From Azoarcus sp031546845 (GTDB taxonomy: Bacteria; Pseudomonadota; Gammaproteobacteria; Burkholderiales; Rhodocyclaceae): a stretch of DNA of 64,000 bases. Shown here piece after piece: positions 55,201 through 64,000 of this stretch (its first letter is position 1; every line of letters starts with the position of its first letter). Made by a program: the position numbers and the translations under genes. The DNA lies in the NCBI GenBank assembly GCA_031546845.1, contig JAVBJT010000021.1:86871-150870 (forward strand), read 5' to 3'. The notes below the pieces were generated by a model that was not told the DNA's origin, searched no databases, and saw only the letters and a list, made by a program, of their open reading frames with translations.

Positions 55201-58200
55201 GCTCGACGTGCGCTCGTATTTCGGCACCGAAACACAGACCACCGTGCTCGACTGGGGCGCGCTTGCTGGCAAGCTCCAGGCGATGCATGCCGCCGGGCAG
55301 ACGGCCCAGCTTATCGACATTGGCATCGTGCTCGAAGGGCTGGGTGCCTACGACCCGCGTTACCGCACCGGGTATGCCGCCTTCAAGGCCAACGTGGCTG
55401 CGATCGCCCCCACACTGGCGGTATTCCTGTTTTCGCCCAACGGCACCAGCGGTAAGGACATTTTGCAAGGCGCCGACGCCGGTACCGTTTTCCAAGGGCT
55501 CGCGGGCGACGACCGGCTCTACGGCAAGGCGGGGCCTGACAGTTACTACTATGCGCGTGGGCACGGCAACGACACCATTCTCGATCTGGGCGGGGCCGAT
55601 CAGATCGTCTTCGGCGCCAGTATTACGCCAGACGATCTGATCTTCTCGCGCAATGTGACGACGGCGTGGATCACCATCAGAAACGCTGGCGTTGCCGAAG
55701 GGTCGATCCGGATCGACAACTTCTTTGATTTCGACGGCACACCGCACTACGGCGCGATTGAACAACTCCGGTTCGCCGATACCACGCGGGATCAGGCGTG
55801 GATGCTTGAGCGCCTGGCCACGCCTTCGCTCACGGCGGGCGACGATCTGGTTTTCGGTTCCGTGCTGAACGACAGCCTTGCCGCCCTGGGCGGTAACGAC
55901 AGCATGTACGGCCTGGCGGGTGACGACACACTCGCGGGCGGCGCGGGCAACGACGTGCTGACGGGCGACGACGGCGACGATCTGCTCGATGGCGGCGCGG
56001 GTAACGACACGCTGGTCGGTGGACGTGGTGGCGATACCTATACCTTCGGCGCTGGACATGGTGTCGACCGTGTTGACAATGCCGCGCAGATACAAGCCGG
56101 CAAGTTCGACCGCATCGTGCTCGATGCGAGTATCGATCCCGCGGGCGTGAGCGTGAAACGCGACGGCGCGGATTTGCTGATCGCCACCTCCACCACCGAC
56201 CATATCCGGGTCACGGCTTTCTTTACCAATGCCACGGCAACCGTCGAGCAGATCGTAATGGGCGATACGATCTGGCACGCCGATGATGTCCGGAGCATGG
56301 TGCTGCAAAGTACCGTCGGCGATGATTACATCGAGGGGTACGACGATGCCGACACGATCGACGGCCAGGCGGGCAAGGACCGCATTCTCGGCCATGGCGG
56401 GGACGATGTTCTCGGCGGCGGCGCGGGCAACGACACGTTGAATGGCGGCATGGGCAACGACCGGCTCGATGGCGGCGAAGGGAACGACAGCCTCACGGGT
56501 GACAGTGGCCAGGACACGCTTGCCGGTGGCAGCGGCAACGACCGGCTGGAAGGCGGGCTCGGTGACGATCTCTATCTGGTCGATGCGCTTTCCGGCTCGG
56601 ACGTGATCCGCGATACGGGCGGTGTCGATGCGTTGATGTTTGGCGCGGGCATTGACCCGGACGATCTGGTTTTTTCGCGCACTGGGACGACGGCGACGAT
56701 TACCGTCAAGAATGCCGACGGCGGCCTGGGTAGTTCGACGACGATCGACGATTTCTTTAGCCAGAGTAATTTTTCTGTCAGCACAATCGAGGAACTCCGC
56801 TTTACCGATGGCGGTGCCAACCGTGATCAGACGTGGCTGCTTGAACGTTTGACCGCATCGATGATCACCACGGGTTCCGACACGATATACGGCACGCCGC
56901 TCAACGACAGTATCGATGCCCTCGCGGGCAATGACGCTGTGCACGGTGGTGTGGGCAACGACACGCTTATCGGCGGCGAGGGCAGGGATAGCCTGAATGG
57001 TGATGCGGGCAACGACTCCCTGAGCGGAGCCGAAGGCAGCGATTTACTGTACGGCGGCACCGGCCACGACGCGCTTTCCGGTGGCACGGGCAACGATACA
57101 CTGTATGGTGAGGATATTTCTTACTATGGCGGCACGGGCAACGACACGCTCGCCGGTGGCGAGGGCGACGATTTTCTTGACGGCGGCACGGGCGACGATA
57201 CCTACCTGATCGACGCGGGTTCGGGCGCCGATACCATGCGCGACGCGAGCGGCTTCGACCGCATCGTGTTCGGCGCGGGTATTACAGCAGCCGATCTGGC
57301 TTTTTCGCGCGATGAGACCGCGGTGCGCATCGCCGTCAGAAACGCCGAAGGCCAGTTCGCGGACGCCATCCGCATCGAAGGCTTCTTCGACCATGCCGGC
57401 GGAATGACCGCCGCCATGTTCGAGGAGTTGTGTTTTGTCGGCGACGCGACGCTCACCCTGGCGCAAGTGCTTGAACGCCTCGCGGCCGAGGCCATTACTG
57501 CCGGCAACGATACGATCTACGGCAATGCGCAGGACAACGACATCGACGCGCTCGCGGGCGACGACCGCGTGTACGGCTACGGCGGTAACGATACGCTGGC
57601 CGGGGCCGAGGGCAACGACACCCTGGATGGTGGCTACGACAACGACACCCTGAGTGGGGCCGAGGGCAACGATTTCCTGTACGGCGGCTTCGGCCACGAC
57701 GCGCTTTCCGGCGGCACGGGCAATGACGCGCTGTACGGCGACGACACTTACTACACCAACCCCGGCAACGATACGCTGGACGGCGGCGCGGGCGACGATT
57801 GGTTGAACGGCGGCCAGGGCGACGATACCTACCTGATCGGTCCCGGCTCGGGCGCCGATACCGTGCATGATGGAGGGGGTGTCGACCGCATCGAATTCGG
57901 CGCGGGCATCACGGCGGCCGATCTAGCCTTTTCGCGCGACGCCAACGCGATGCGCATCGCTGTCAGGAACGCGGAAGGCCAGTTCGCGGATACCCTCCGC
58001 ATCGAAAATTTCTTTAGCGGCACCGGTGAAATCGGCTGGGGGGCGCTCGAAGAACTGCGCTTTGCCGGCGACGCGACGCTTACCCAGGCGCAGATGCTCG
58101 AACGCCTCGCGGCCGCGGCCATCACTGCCGGTAACGACGTGGTTTATGGCACGCCGCAAAACGACAACCTCGACGCGCTCGAAGGCAACGACCGCGTGTA

Positions 58201-61200
58201 CGGTTACGACGGCAACGACACCCTGGCTGGCGGCGCGGGCAACGACTTGCTGAGCGGCGGCTTCGGCAACGACCTGCTCGAAGGCGGCGCGGGCAGCGAC
58301 AGCCTGTATGGCGAAGTCGGCGACGATACGCTGAACGGCGGCGCGGGCAACGACATGATCGACGACGATCACGGCAACGATGTGATCATTGGCGGCGCGG
58401 GCGACGATACGCTGAGCGGCGGCGCGGGCAACAACACTTACCACTTCGCGCCCGGCCACGGCCAGGACACCATCTACAACAGCGGAGACTCGCAACCCGG
58501 CAACGTCGATCGCATCGAATTCGGCCCCGGCATCGATCCGGCTGCCGTGCGCGTTACGCGCGAGGACAACGACCTCGTTCTTGCCACCTCGGCTACCGAC
58601 CGCGTGCGGGTGCGACTCCATTTCCTTAATGATGTGACCAGCGGTTATGCCGTGAACGAAATCGTCTTTGCCGACACCGTGTGGACCGCCGACGACATCA
58701 AGCGCAAGGCGCTGCAAGCTGGCGCGGACAACGACACTATTACGGGCTACGCCGGCGATGACGCGCTCGAGGGGCTCGAAGGCAACGACCAGTTGGACGG
58801 GCGCGGCGGCAACGACACATTGACCGGCGGCGCGGGCAACGATCTGCTCGTGGGCGGGAATGGCAACGACGTCTACCGCTTTTCCGCCGGCCACGGCCGC
58901 GACGTGATCGTCAATGGCGTCTACAGGGAAAACGCGACCGACCGCATTGAACTGGACGCGAGCATCGACCGCGCCGGCGTCAGCGTGGGGCGCCTCTCTA
59001 ACAGTCTTGTTCTCTCCACCTCCGCCACCGACAGCATCACGGTGTCCGACTATTTTTCCGCGGACACCAGTCGCGGCGATGCCGTCGACGAGATCGTCTT
59101 TGCCGACGGCGACGTGTGGACGATCGATGAGGTTTATGCCATGGCGCGCCAGGGCAGCGCCGGCGACGACCGCATCGACGGGACCGACGGTGCCGACGCG
59201 CTGGACGGTGGCGCGGGCAACGATACGCTGTACGGTGGCGCGGGCGACGACACGCTGACCGGCGGCACGGGCGAGGACGAGTTGTATGGTGAGGACGGCG
59301 CGGATTCTCTGCTGGGTGGAGAAGGCAACGATACCTTGCGTGGCGGGAACGGTGCGGACACGCTTGATGGCGGCGCGGGCGACGATTCGCTCGAAGGTAG
59401 CGCTTACTTGTCAGGAGAAAACGGCGCAGACCTGCTTTTGGGCGGCGAGGGGCGCGACACGCTGACCGGCGATGCGGGCGACGATACGCTTGAAGGCGGC
59501 ACGGGCGACGATAGGCTCGATGGCGGAGGCGGCGCGGACTTGCTCCGGGGCGGCGAAGGCGTCGATGCGCTGATCGGCGGCGCGGGCGACGACACGCTTT
59601 CCGGCGGCACCGGTAACGACATACTCAACGGCGGCGCGGGCGACGATACCTATCTCGTTGATGCCACCTCGGGCAGGGACTGGATCTACGATTCGGCCGG
59701 CACGGACACCCTGCGCTTTGCCGCCGGCATCGCGCCCGAACAGGTCGAGCTCTGGCGCGTCGGCAACGATCTGTACGTTGCCATGGCGCACGCGCCGATG
59801 CCTCAGTTCATCGTTTCCGGCCACTTCGCCGGGGGCGGAGAGCGGCTGGAACGCATCGTCTTCGACGGCGTCGGCGTATGGGAGGCCGCCGACATCGAAA
59901 GCCGTACCTTCGCTGGCGCCGCCAACACACTGACCGGCACCGCCGGCAATGATCTGTTCATCGTCGATTCGGCGGATGACAACATCGTCGAAGGTTATGG
60001 CGGCGGCAACGACACCGTCGAAACCTTTCTGACTTATACCTTGCCCGTCAATGTCGAAAACCTGACCTTGACCGGCCATCTCGCGGTCAATGGCAGCGGC
60101 AATGAGTTGGCCAACACGATACGCGGCAACGACGCCGACAACATGCTCAATGGCTGGGGTGGGGCCGATACCCTATACGGAGGGCAAGGTGACGATACCT
60201 ATACCGTCGACATCAACAGATATTACCGTGATGAGGTCATCGAAAATGCCGGCGAAGGAATCGACACGATCCTGGTGAACGCAACCTATGACGAAACCCT
60301 CGTCATGCCCGTGAATGTCGAAAACACGACGCTGCTTGGCGGCGCCGCCTTTGTCCACGGTAACGCGCTCGACAACGTCATCACCGGATTCAATTGGATC
60401 GACGGCGGCGCCGGTGCCGACACGATGGTCGGCAATCCGTTCGGCTACGACTACGGCTACGCTTTTGTTAATTTCCATGTTGACAATCCTGGCGACCGGA
60501 TCACGGTGGGAGAGCCTAACGTACCGGGCGCCACCATCATATCCAACGTATACAGCTCTATCGACTGGACGCTCACCGACGGCCTTAAAAACCTCGAACT
60601 GATCGCCGACTCCACGGCGATCAACGCTACCGGCAACGAACTCGACAATATTCTGCGTGGCAATCAGAACGACAACCTTCTCGTTGGTCTCGACGGCGAT
60701 GACGTTTTTGACGGCGCACGCGGCGCGGACCGGTACATCGGCGGACGGGGCAACGATACGTATTACGTCACGAGCGGGCGAGAGCGCTACAACGTGGGGC
60801 ATGCCCTGCATGCGGGAGACGCCATCGAGGACAGCATCGTCGAACTGGCCGATGAAGGCACGGACACGGTCGTCTCGACCTTCGACTATACGCTGGGCGA
60901 CAACGTCGAGAACCTCACGCTTGCCGACTACTACCGCAGCGACGAAGGCTCGGGTTCCGAGCAGCACCACACGCTGGCTGGTACCGGCAATGCGCTGAAC
61001 AATACGATCACCGGCAACGCCGGCAATAACGTGCTCGACGGGCGCGCGGGCGCGGACACGCTGATCGGCGGTGCGGGCGACGATACCTACCACGTCGATA
61101 ACAGCGGCGATGTCGTCACCGAAGACTTCGACCAGGGAACCGACACGGTCGTCAGTTCGACCACTCACACCCTTGGCGAAAACCTCGAAAACCTCATTCT

Positions 61201-64000
61201 CACTGGCGCCACCGGCGCCGAAGGGCGCGGCAACGAGTTGGCCAACCGCCTGGATGGTGCGCGGAACACGGCGGCCGATACGCTGATCGGCGGTGCGGGC
61301 GACGACACCTACGTGCTTGGCGGAGGCGATGTCTTCGTTGAACTGGCCGGCGAGGGCAACGACACTGTCGCGCGTGCGGGCGACATCGACCTGAACGCGG
61401 CGATATACGCCAATATCGAGAACCTCATCCTTACCGGCGCCACAGGCGCCACTGGCACCGGCACCGCCGAAGCCAACCGGCTCGACAGCGCGCAAAACGC
61501 GGCGGTCGACACACTGATTGGCGGCTTGGGCGATGACACCTACACCATCGGCGCGGGCGATATCGTCGTCGAACAAGCGGATGGGGGCACCGACACCGTT
61601 ATCGCCTGGACCGACTACCATCTTGACGTCCATATTGAAAACGCTGCAGTCGGCGGCCACGACGAAAACTTGAACCTCACCGGCAACGCACTGGCCAACC
61701 GCCTTGAAGGCAATGCCGGCGCCAACACGCTGGATGGCGCTGAAGGCGCCGACACCCTGATCGGCGGTGCGGGCGATGACATCTACATCGTCGGTGCGGG
61801 CGATACCATTATCGAAACGGCCGACGGCGGCATCGATACCCTCCTCTCCGATGTCACCCGTACGCTGACCGAGAACCTGGAAAACCTCACCTTGACCGGC
61901 ACCGGTGCCATCGATGGCACCGGCAACGAACTGAACAACACGCTGCGTGGTAACGCCGCCGCCAACGAGCTCACCGGCGGTTTGGGCGACGACATCTATT
62001 ACGTCGGCGCGGGCGATACTATCGTCGAAGTGGCCGGCGGTGGGCGCGACACCGTCCATATCGATATCAGCCACACGCTGGACGCCAACCTCGAAGACCT
62101 CGTTTTGCTGGGCGAAGCCCTTGTCGGCACCGGCAATGGCTCTGCCAACCGTATCACCGGCAACGCCGGCAACAACATCCTTGACGGCAAAGCCGGCGCC
62201 GACACGATGATTGGCGGCGCGGGCGACGACATTTACTACCTCGACAACAGTAGCGACCGCATTACCGAAAACGCCGACGAAGGCATTGACACTGTTTTTG
62301 CCAGCGTTGGCCATAGTTTGGCCCCCAACGTCGAAAACCTCACCCTCACCGGCAGCGCCGCCATCAACGGCAACGGCAACGCGCTCGACAACATCCTGCG
62401 CGGCAACGCCGGCGCCAACGCCTTCAAGGGATTCGGCGGCGACGACACCTACTACGTCAGTTCCGGCGATTCGGTCAGTGAAAATGCCGACGAAGGCATC
62501 GACACCGTTATCGCCGATGTCAGTTGGGCGGCCCTTGCCAACAACGTGGAAAATCTCATCCTCATCGGCGGCGCCACCCTCGGCAATGGCAATGCGGCTG
62601 CCAACCGCATCGAAGGCAATGCACTTGCCAACACGCTGGACGGCAAAGCCGGCGACGACACCCTCGTGGGCGGCGCGGGCGACGACATCTATCTTGTCGA
62701 CAGCGCTGACGACCGCATCACCGAAACCGCTGGAGAAGGCATCGATCACGTCAAAAGCACCGCCGCCACCTACACCCTCTCGGCTCACGTCGAGAACCTG
62801 ACCCTAACCGGCAGTGCCGGCATTGCCGGCACTGGTAACGACCTCGACAACCAATTGATCGGCAATTCCGGCGCCAACACCCTCACCGGCGGCGCCGGCA
62901 ACGATATGCTGGACGGCAAAGCCGGCATCGACAAGATGATCGGTGGCGCGGGTGACGACACCTACACCGTAGACAACACCAGCGAGCGCATCACCGAACT
63001 GGCCGATGAAGGCACCGACACCGTTCTCGCCAGCGCCACCCATGCCCTCGATGAGAACGTCGAACACCTCACCCTCACTGGCACCAGCTCCATCCACGGC
63101 ACCGGCAACGACCTCGGCAACCGCATCACCGGCAACGCCGGCCACAACACCCTCACCGGCGGCGCGGGCGACGATACCCTCTCGGGCGGGGCCGGTAACG
63201 ACACCCTCATCGGCGGTGACGGCGACGACACCCTTGAAGCCGGCACCGGCCTCGACACCCTGCGCGGCGGCGCGGACAACGACACCTATCTCCTTACCAG
63301 CGCGGCCTTCGCCACCGGCAATGCCACCATCGTCGACGACGACGGCGGTGTGCTTCAACTGGACGGGGTGCTCCTCACCGGCGCGGGCTTCACCGCCAGC
63401 GGCACCAACCAATGGAGCAAGGGCACGCTTACCGCCACGCTCTCCGGCACCACGCTCACCCTCAAGCAAACCGGCTCCACTGGCCGCATCGAGCTACGCA
63501 ACTACGCCCACGGGCGCTACAGCCTCAGCCTGGGCGATGAGCCGGCCAACCACGCCCCCACAATCGGCGTGGCCCTGACCGCCCAGAACGCCACCGAGGA
63601 TACCGAGTGGACCTGGACCGTCCCGGCCGGCGCCTTTACCGACGCGGATGCGGGCGACACCCTCACCTATGCGGCCAAGCTTGCCGACGGCAGCGAGTTG
63701 CCCGGCGGGCTTTACTTCAATGCCGCCACGCGTACCTTCACCTGCACCCCGGACAACAGCATGGTGGGCAGCCTGAACGTGCGCATCACCGCCACCGACA
63801 CGGGCGGCCTCTCGGCCAACCAGACCTTCACCTTCACGGTGGCCAACACCAACGACGCTCCCGTGATCGGTGTCGCGCTCACCGCCCAAAGCGCCACTGA
63901 AAACGCCCCCTGGAGCTACACCGTTCCGGCCGGCGCCTTCACCGACGTGGATGTGGGCGACACGCTCACGCTCAGCGCCACATTGGCCGATGGCACAGCG
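52274..64000 (+). CDS. Giant RTX repeat protein, 3' end beyond window
   Basis: Open for 3909 codons from ATG 52274 to the right edge. GGGAG lies 7 bases before the start. Order: residues 1-290 unrecognised; 294-570 a calcium-binding RTX block (GGAGNDTLHGG type); 655-832 a FrpC-like module with DxDxDG loops (LDLDGDGIETL, FDLDGDGLAERT, RDLDGNGRITDGGELFGN); 833-1055 a helical region; 1056-2550 mixed RTX nonapeptides and about eight haemolysin-type modules (DLxFSR, xxIxxFF, EELRF); 2551-3672 about 13 repeats around NVENLTLTG; 3673-3757 a short linker; from 3758 cadherin-like domains (APTIGVALTAQ, APVIGVALTAQ). There is no N-terminal signal peptide, as expected for type I secretion, whose C-terminal signal would be outside the window. 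No secretion genes are in view. Probably a surface adhesin or FrpA/FrpC-like exoprotein. Confidence 0.93.
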   Translation, partial: MAMPTIEEVVSRYLFNQPTPPANLKDEALIRPAGQPGNALLVDMNEFMTTGGGRFVGVERFNFVRNFLSAQDGGYLNGGSLAPGVYTTADLLLLYNNTPNRLTAAQYYQGIYDSDYAERAYVFGSCAYRINADATFHVNADGGRQISNICVEPLNDNFDYEGGGPLADITNFLTKDQIDPSGIGRQVPIQFTGAVATKQYLTDADWAALDLRNNEAGQRELNNKIDLAGFAPYFIGLFGSVLARLVSNDIITYEDSEGRFVVYDGKDVNNNGTINNPMEMLNLTEWVPYGAAVIGGGGNDVLHGTILEDELYGGAGNDTLHGGLDKDRLIGDDGDDVLNGDSGEDVLEGGAGDDKLDGGSGWDILKGGADNDVLNGGDEKDALDGGTGTDQLDGGKGDDFLSGGEGDDVLTGGEDKDTIYGDENDDQLDGGAGDDIMLGGTGEDRLDGGEGDDRLSGEAGNDQLKGGVGDDFMLGEGGEDILEGEDGEDHLEGGADNDRLDGGADNDALFGNAGDDILIGGSDDGKDHLDGGANNDTLEGGGGKDYLIGGEGTDRLEGGTDYDIYRADGQDRIVDEDGVGLVLLDNQALTGGSRKSSDPANTYQGGGNTYVLAGSTLTINGGLVIEQFQNHELNIHLIDEEDPPPEKPNVDSAEVKPSPIVLDLDGDGIETLPLQDQYFDLDGDGLAERTGWVSRDDGLLVRDLDGNGRITDGGELFGNHTKLSDGSLATNGFEALAELDGNRDGKVDAQDAAFAQLKVWRDLNQNGTSEAGELQSLPEAGVRALATAYTHSTRTDANGHQHRQTGTLELANGATAASADVWFKTDPSLRRNTGTIDVPPEILFLPNARGFGKVYDLHQAMALDPALKDYLDRYLQAATTTERDTRLDELIYRWCGAEGINPNSRDPSKIYGHVMDARQLVTLESLIGRGYLGTWCWGERDPNPHGGAAPLLIAEYLEFKRFTAAQLLAQTDYADVLDVRSYFGTETQTTVLDWGALAGKLQAMHAAGQTAQLIDIGIVLEGLGAYDPRYRTGYAAFKANVAAIAPTLAVFLFSPNGTSGKDILQGADAGTVFQGLAGDDRLYGKAGPDSYYYARGHGNDTILDLGGADQIVFGASITPDDLIFSRNVTTAWITIRNAGVAEGSIRIDNFFDFDGTPHYGAIEQLRFADTTRDQAWMLERLATPSLTAGDDLVFGSVLNDSLAALGGNDSMYGLAGDDTLAGGAGNDVLTGDDGDDLLDGGAGNDTLVGGRGGDTYTFGAGHGVDRVDNAAQIQAGKFDRIVLDASIDPAGVSVKRDGADLLIATSTTDHIRVTAFFTNATATVEQIVMGDTIWHADDVRSMVLQSTVGDDYIEGYDDADTIDGQAGKDRILGHGGDDVLGGGAGNDTLNGGMGNDRLDGGEGNDSLTGDSGQDTLAGGSGNDRLEGGLGDDLYLVDALSGSDVIRDTGGVDALMFGAGIDPDDLVFSRTGTTATITVKNADGGLGSSTTIDDFFSQSNFSVSTIEELRFTDGGANRDQTWLLERLTASMITTGSDTIYGTPLNDSIDALAGNDAVHGGVGNDTLIGGEGRDSLNGDAGNDSLSGAEGSDLLYGGTGHDALSGGTGNDTLYGEDISYYGGTGNDTLAGGEGDDFLDGGTGDDTYLIDAGSGADTMRDASGFDRIVFGAGITAADLAFSRDETAVRIAVRNAEGQFADAIRIEGFFDHAGGMTAAMFEELCFVGDATLTLAQVLERLAAEAITAGNDTIYGNAQDNDIDALAGDDRVYGYGGNDTLAGAEGNDTLDGGYDNDTLSGAEGNDFLYGGFGHDALSGGTGNDALYGDDTYYTNPGNDTLDGGAGDDWLNGGQGDDTYLIGPGSGADTVHDGGGVDRIEFGAGITAADLAFSRDANAMRIAVRNAEGQFADTLRIENFFSGTGEIGWGALEELRFAGDATLTQAQMLERLAAAAITAGNDVVYGTPQNDNLDALEGNDRVYGYDGNDTLAGGAGNDLLSGGFGNDLLEGGAGSDSLYGEVGDDTLNGGAGNDMIDDDHGNDVIIGGAGDDTLSGGAGNNTYHFAPGHGQDTIYNSGDSQPGNVDRIEFGPGIDPAAVRVTREDNDLVLATSATDRVRVRLHFLNDVTSGYAVNEIVFADTVWTADDIKRKALQAGADNDTITGYAGDDALEGLEGNDQLDGRGGNDTLTGGAGNDLLVGGNGNDVYRFSAGHGRDVIVNGVYRENATDRIELDASIDRAGVSVGRLSNSLVLSTSATDSITVSDYFSADTSRGDAVDEIVFADGDVWTIDEVYAMARQGSAGDDRIDGTDGADALDGGAGNDTLYGGAGDDTLTGGTGEDELYGEDGADSLLGGEGNDTLRGGNGADTLDGGAGDDSLEGSAYLSGENGADLLLGGEGRDTLTGDAGDDTLEGGTGDDRLDGGGGADLLRGGEGVDALIGGAGDDTLSGGTGNDILNGGAGDDTYLVDATSGRDWIYDSAGTDTLRFAAGIAPEQVELWRVGNDLYVAMAHAPMPQFIVSGHFAGGGERLERIVFDGVGVWEAADIESRTFAGAANTLTGTAGNDLFIVDSADDNIVEGYGGGNDTVETFLTYTLPVNVENLTLTGHLAVNGSGNELANTIRGNDADNMLNGWGGADTLYGGQGDDTYTVDINRYYRDEVIENAGEGIDTILVNATYDETLVMPVNVENTTLLGGAAFVHGNALDNVITGFNWIDGGAGADTMVGNPFGYDYGYAFVNFHVDNPGDRITVGEPNVPGATIISNVYSSIDWTLTDGLKNLELIADSTAINATGNELDNILRGNQNDNLLVGLDGDDVFDGARGADRYIGGRGNDTYYVTSGRERYNVGHALHAGDAIEDSIVELADEGTDTVVSTFDYTLGDNVENLTLADYYRSDEGSGSEQHHTLAGTGNALNNTITGNAGNNVLDGRAGADTLIGGAGDDTYHVDNSGDVVTEDFDQGTDTVVSSTTHTLGENLENLILTGATGAEGRGNELANRLDGARNTAADTLIGGAGDDTYVLGGGDVFVELAGEGNDTVARAGDIDLNAAIYANIENLILTGATGATGTGTAEANRLDSAQNAAVDTLIGGLGDDTYTIGAGDIVVEQADGGTDTVIAWTDYHLDVHIENAAVGGHDENLNLTGNALANRLEGNAGANTLDGAEGADTLIGGAGDDIYIVGAGDTIIETADGGIDTLLSDVTRTLTENLENLTLTGTGAIDGTGNELNNTLRGNAAANELTGGLGDDIYYVGAGDTIVEVAGGGRDTVHIDISHTLDANLEDLVLLGEALVGTGNGSANRITGNAGNNILDGKAGADTMIGGAGDDIYYLDNSSDRITENADEGIDTVFASVGHSLAPNVENLTLTGSAAINGNGNALDNILRGNAGANAFKGFGGDDTYYVSSGDSVSENADEGIDTVIADVSWAALANNVENLILIGGATLGNGNAAANRIEGNALANTLDGKAGDDTLVGGAGDDIYLVDSADDRITETAGEGIDHVKSTAATYTLSAHVENLTLTGSAGIAGTGNDLDNQLIGNSGANTLTGGAGNDMLDGKAGIDKMIGGAGDDTYTVDNTSERITELADEGTDTVLASATHALDENVEHLTLTGTSSIHGTGNDLGNRITGNAGHNTLTGGAGDDTLSGGAGNDTLIGGDGDDTLEAGTGLDTLRGGADNDTYLLTSAAFATGNATIVDDDGGVLQLDGVLLTGAGFTASGTNQWSKGTLTATLSGTTLTLKQTGSTGRIELRNYAHGRYSLSLGDEPANHAPTIGVALTAQNATEDTEWTWTVPAGAFTDADAGDTLTYAAKLADGSELPGGLYFNAATRTFTCTPDNSMVGSLNVRITATDTGGLSANQTFTFTVANTNDAPVIGVALTAQSATENAPWSYTVPAGAFTDVDVGDTLTLSATLADGTA
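53155..53985 (+). repeat. RTX nonapeptide block A
   Basis: About 30 near-continuous copies of the calcium-binding nonapeptide GGxGxDxLx (for example GGAGNDTLHGG, GGEGDDRLSGE, GGAGDDIMLGG). It is unusually acidic and regular compared with the later blocks, which are broken by other modules. Confidence 0.9.
54236..54770 (+). other. FrpC-like self-processing module with Ser-Pro junction
   Basis: Residues 655-832 match the layout of the FrpC self-processing module: PIVLDLDGDGIETL, then DDGLLVRDLDGNG, GGELFGNHTKLSDGS, NGFEALAELDGNRDGKVDAQ and FAQLKVWRDLNQNG. In FrpC the module starts at Pro of an Asp-Pro bond that is cut in calcium. Here the residue before that Pro (659) is Ser658. An Asp-Pro pair exists further upstream (EEDPPPEKP) but not at the module edge. 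Confidence 0.7.
57021..58277 (+). repeat. Tandem duplication of a 627-630 bp RTX module
   Basis: Two adjacent units, 57021-57650 and 57651-58277, encode nearly the same series: a GHDALSGGTGND segment, GDDTYLI, GSGADT, FGAGITAADLAFSRD, IAVRNAEGQFAD, GDATLT, LERLAA, ITAGND, GDDRVYGY or GNDRVYGY. The offset of matching points is 627 to 630 bases. This is a recent duplication within the giant gene. Confidence 0.85.
59925..63290 (+). repeat. About 13 VENLTLTG-type modules
   Basis: Modules of roughly 210-320 bases, each with a GGAGDDTYxVD strand, an ExADEGxDTV turn, a core close to NVENLTLTG and a GNxLDNxLxGNAGAN linker. Cores occur near 60050, 60320, 60590, 60905, 61183, 61417, 61660, 61876, 62088, 62329, 62547, 62788 and 63057. 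The first three and the one near 61660 are the most divergent. Confidence 0.85.
63545..64000 (+). other. Cadherin-like (CADG/He_PIG) domains of the RTX protein
   Basis: A domain of about 103 residues begins HAPTIGVALTAQNATEDTEW and has AGAFTDADAGDTLTYAAKLA, FNAATRTFTCTP and VRITATDTGGLS, as in dystroglycan-type cadherin-like domains. A second copy starts DAPVIGVALTAQSATENAPW and runs off the edge, so more copies are likely beyond the window. Confidence 0.8.

Noticed and set aside
60173..62788. An 871-codon minus-strand frame, and a similar 606-codon one at 55124-56944
   Set aside because: They are antisense to the RTX repeats. Repetitive GGC/GAC codons keep the opposite frame open; the Val/Ala/Gly-rich translation has no real domains.
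53155..63290. Regularly spaced short repeats resembling a CRISPR array
   Set aside because: They are in-frame protein repeats (GGxGxDxLx and VENLTLTG) with degenerate DNA and no uniform spacers or cas genes.

Overview
The window reads as a high-GC betaproteobacterial chromosome, most likely Rhodocyclales or a close relative. The basis is gene order and family type: rnfABCDGE-nth, a lepA-lepB-DUF4845-rnc-era-recO-pdxJ-acpS-nagZ-uvrC-pgsA-tRNA block, a class I PHA synthase, adjacent aat and bpt genes, and a KfrA-type protein. No rRNA or other species marker is present, so this placement is inference.

Layout. 1-4.5 kb: a 5' portion of an RHS/YD-repeat toxin gene (minus strand, running off the left edge) and an unidentified coding remnant. 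4.5-10.5 kb: a tightly coupled rnfABCDGE-nth operon (minus strand). 10.7-18.9 kb: an amino-acid binding protein; fbpC-aat-bpt-pyrD (minus strand); and ferric-iron uptake genes split into three orientations (fbpC minus, fbpB plus, fbpA minus), with a clear Fur-type operator between fbpA and a divergent DUF2325 gene. 18.9-22.2 kb: a small transposon relic with a broken serine resolvase, a hypothetical gene, an unusual HflX GTPase and a Tn402/Tn5053-like end. 22.2-36.6 kb: NlpC/P60, alaA-GNAT-hom, Mth938-like, bcp, phoH, uspA, phaC, a MerR-controlled copper export unit (copA, copZ), ppa and a FemAB-like acyltransferase. 36.8-47.3 kb: the conserved core block from lepA to pgsA, ending in a tRNA-Gly/Cys/Gly operon with its own promoter and terminator.

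47.4-51.2 kb is an accessory scrapyard directly downstream of the tRNAs: an internally deleted IS3 element that keeps both ends, two hypothetical genes, a KfrA-like coiled-coil DNA-binding protein with a tandem palindromic operator, a MITE-like element and an IS481 fragment. 51.2-64 kb is a three-gene locus: an 87-codon gene, a 269-codon membrane-anchored protein, and a giant RTX gene whose frame stays open for at least 3909 codons to the right edge. The RTX protein combines an unrecognised N-terminus, RTX beta-roll blocks, a FrpC-like self-processing module in which the expected Asp of the scissile Asp-Pro bond is Ser, tandemly duplicated haemolysin-type modules, about 13 NVENLTLTG repeats and cadherin-like domains. 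The small genes upstream are coupled to it and one shares a short motif with its N-terminus, so this locus is the best candidate for an undescribed system here.
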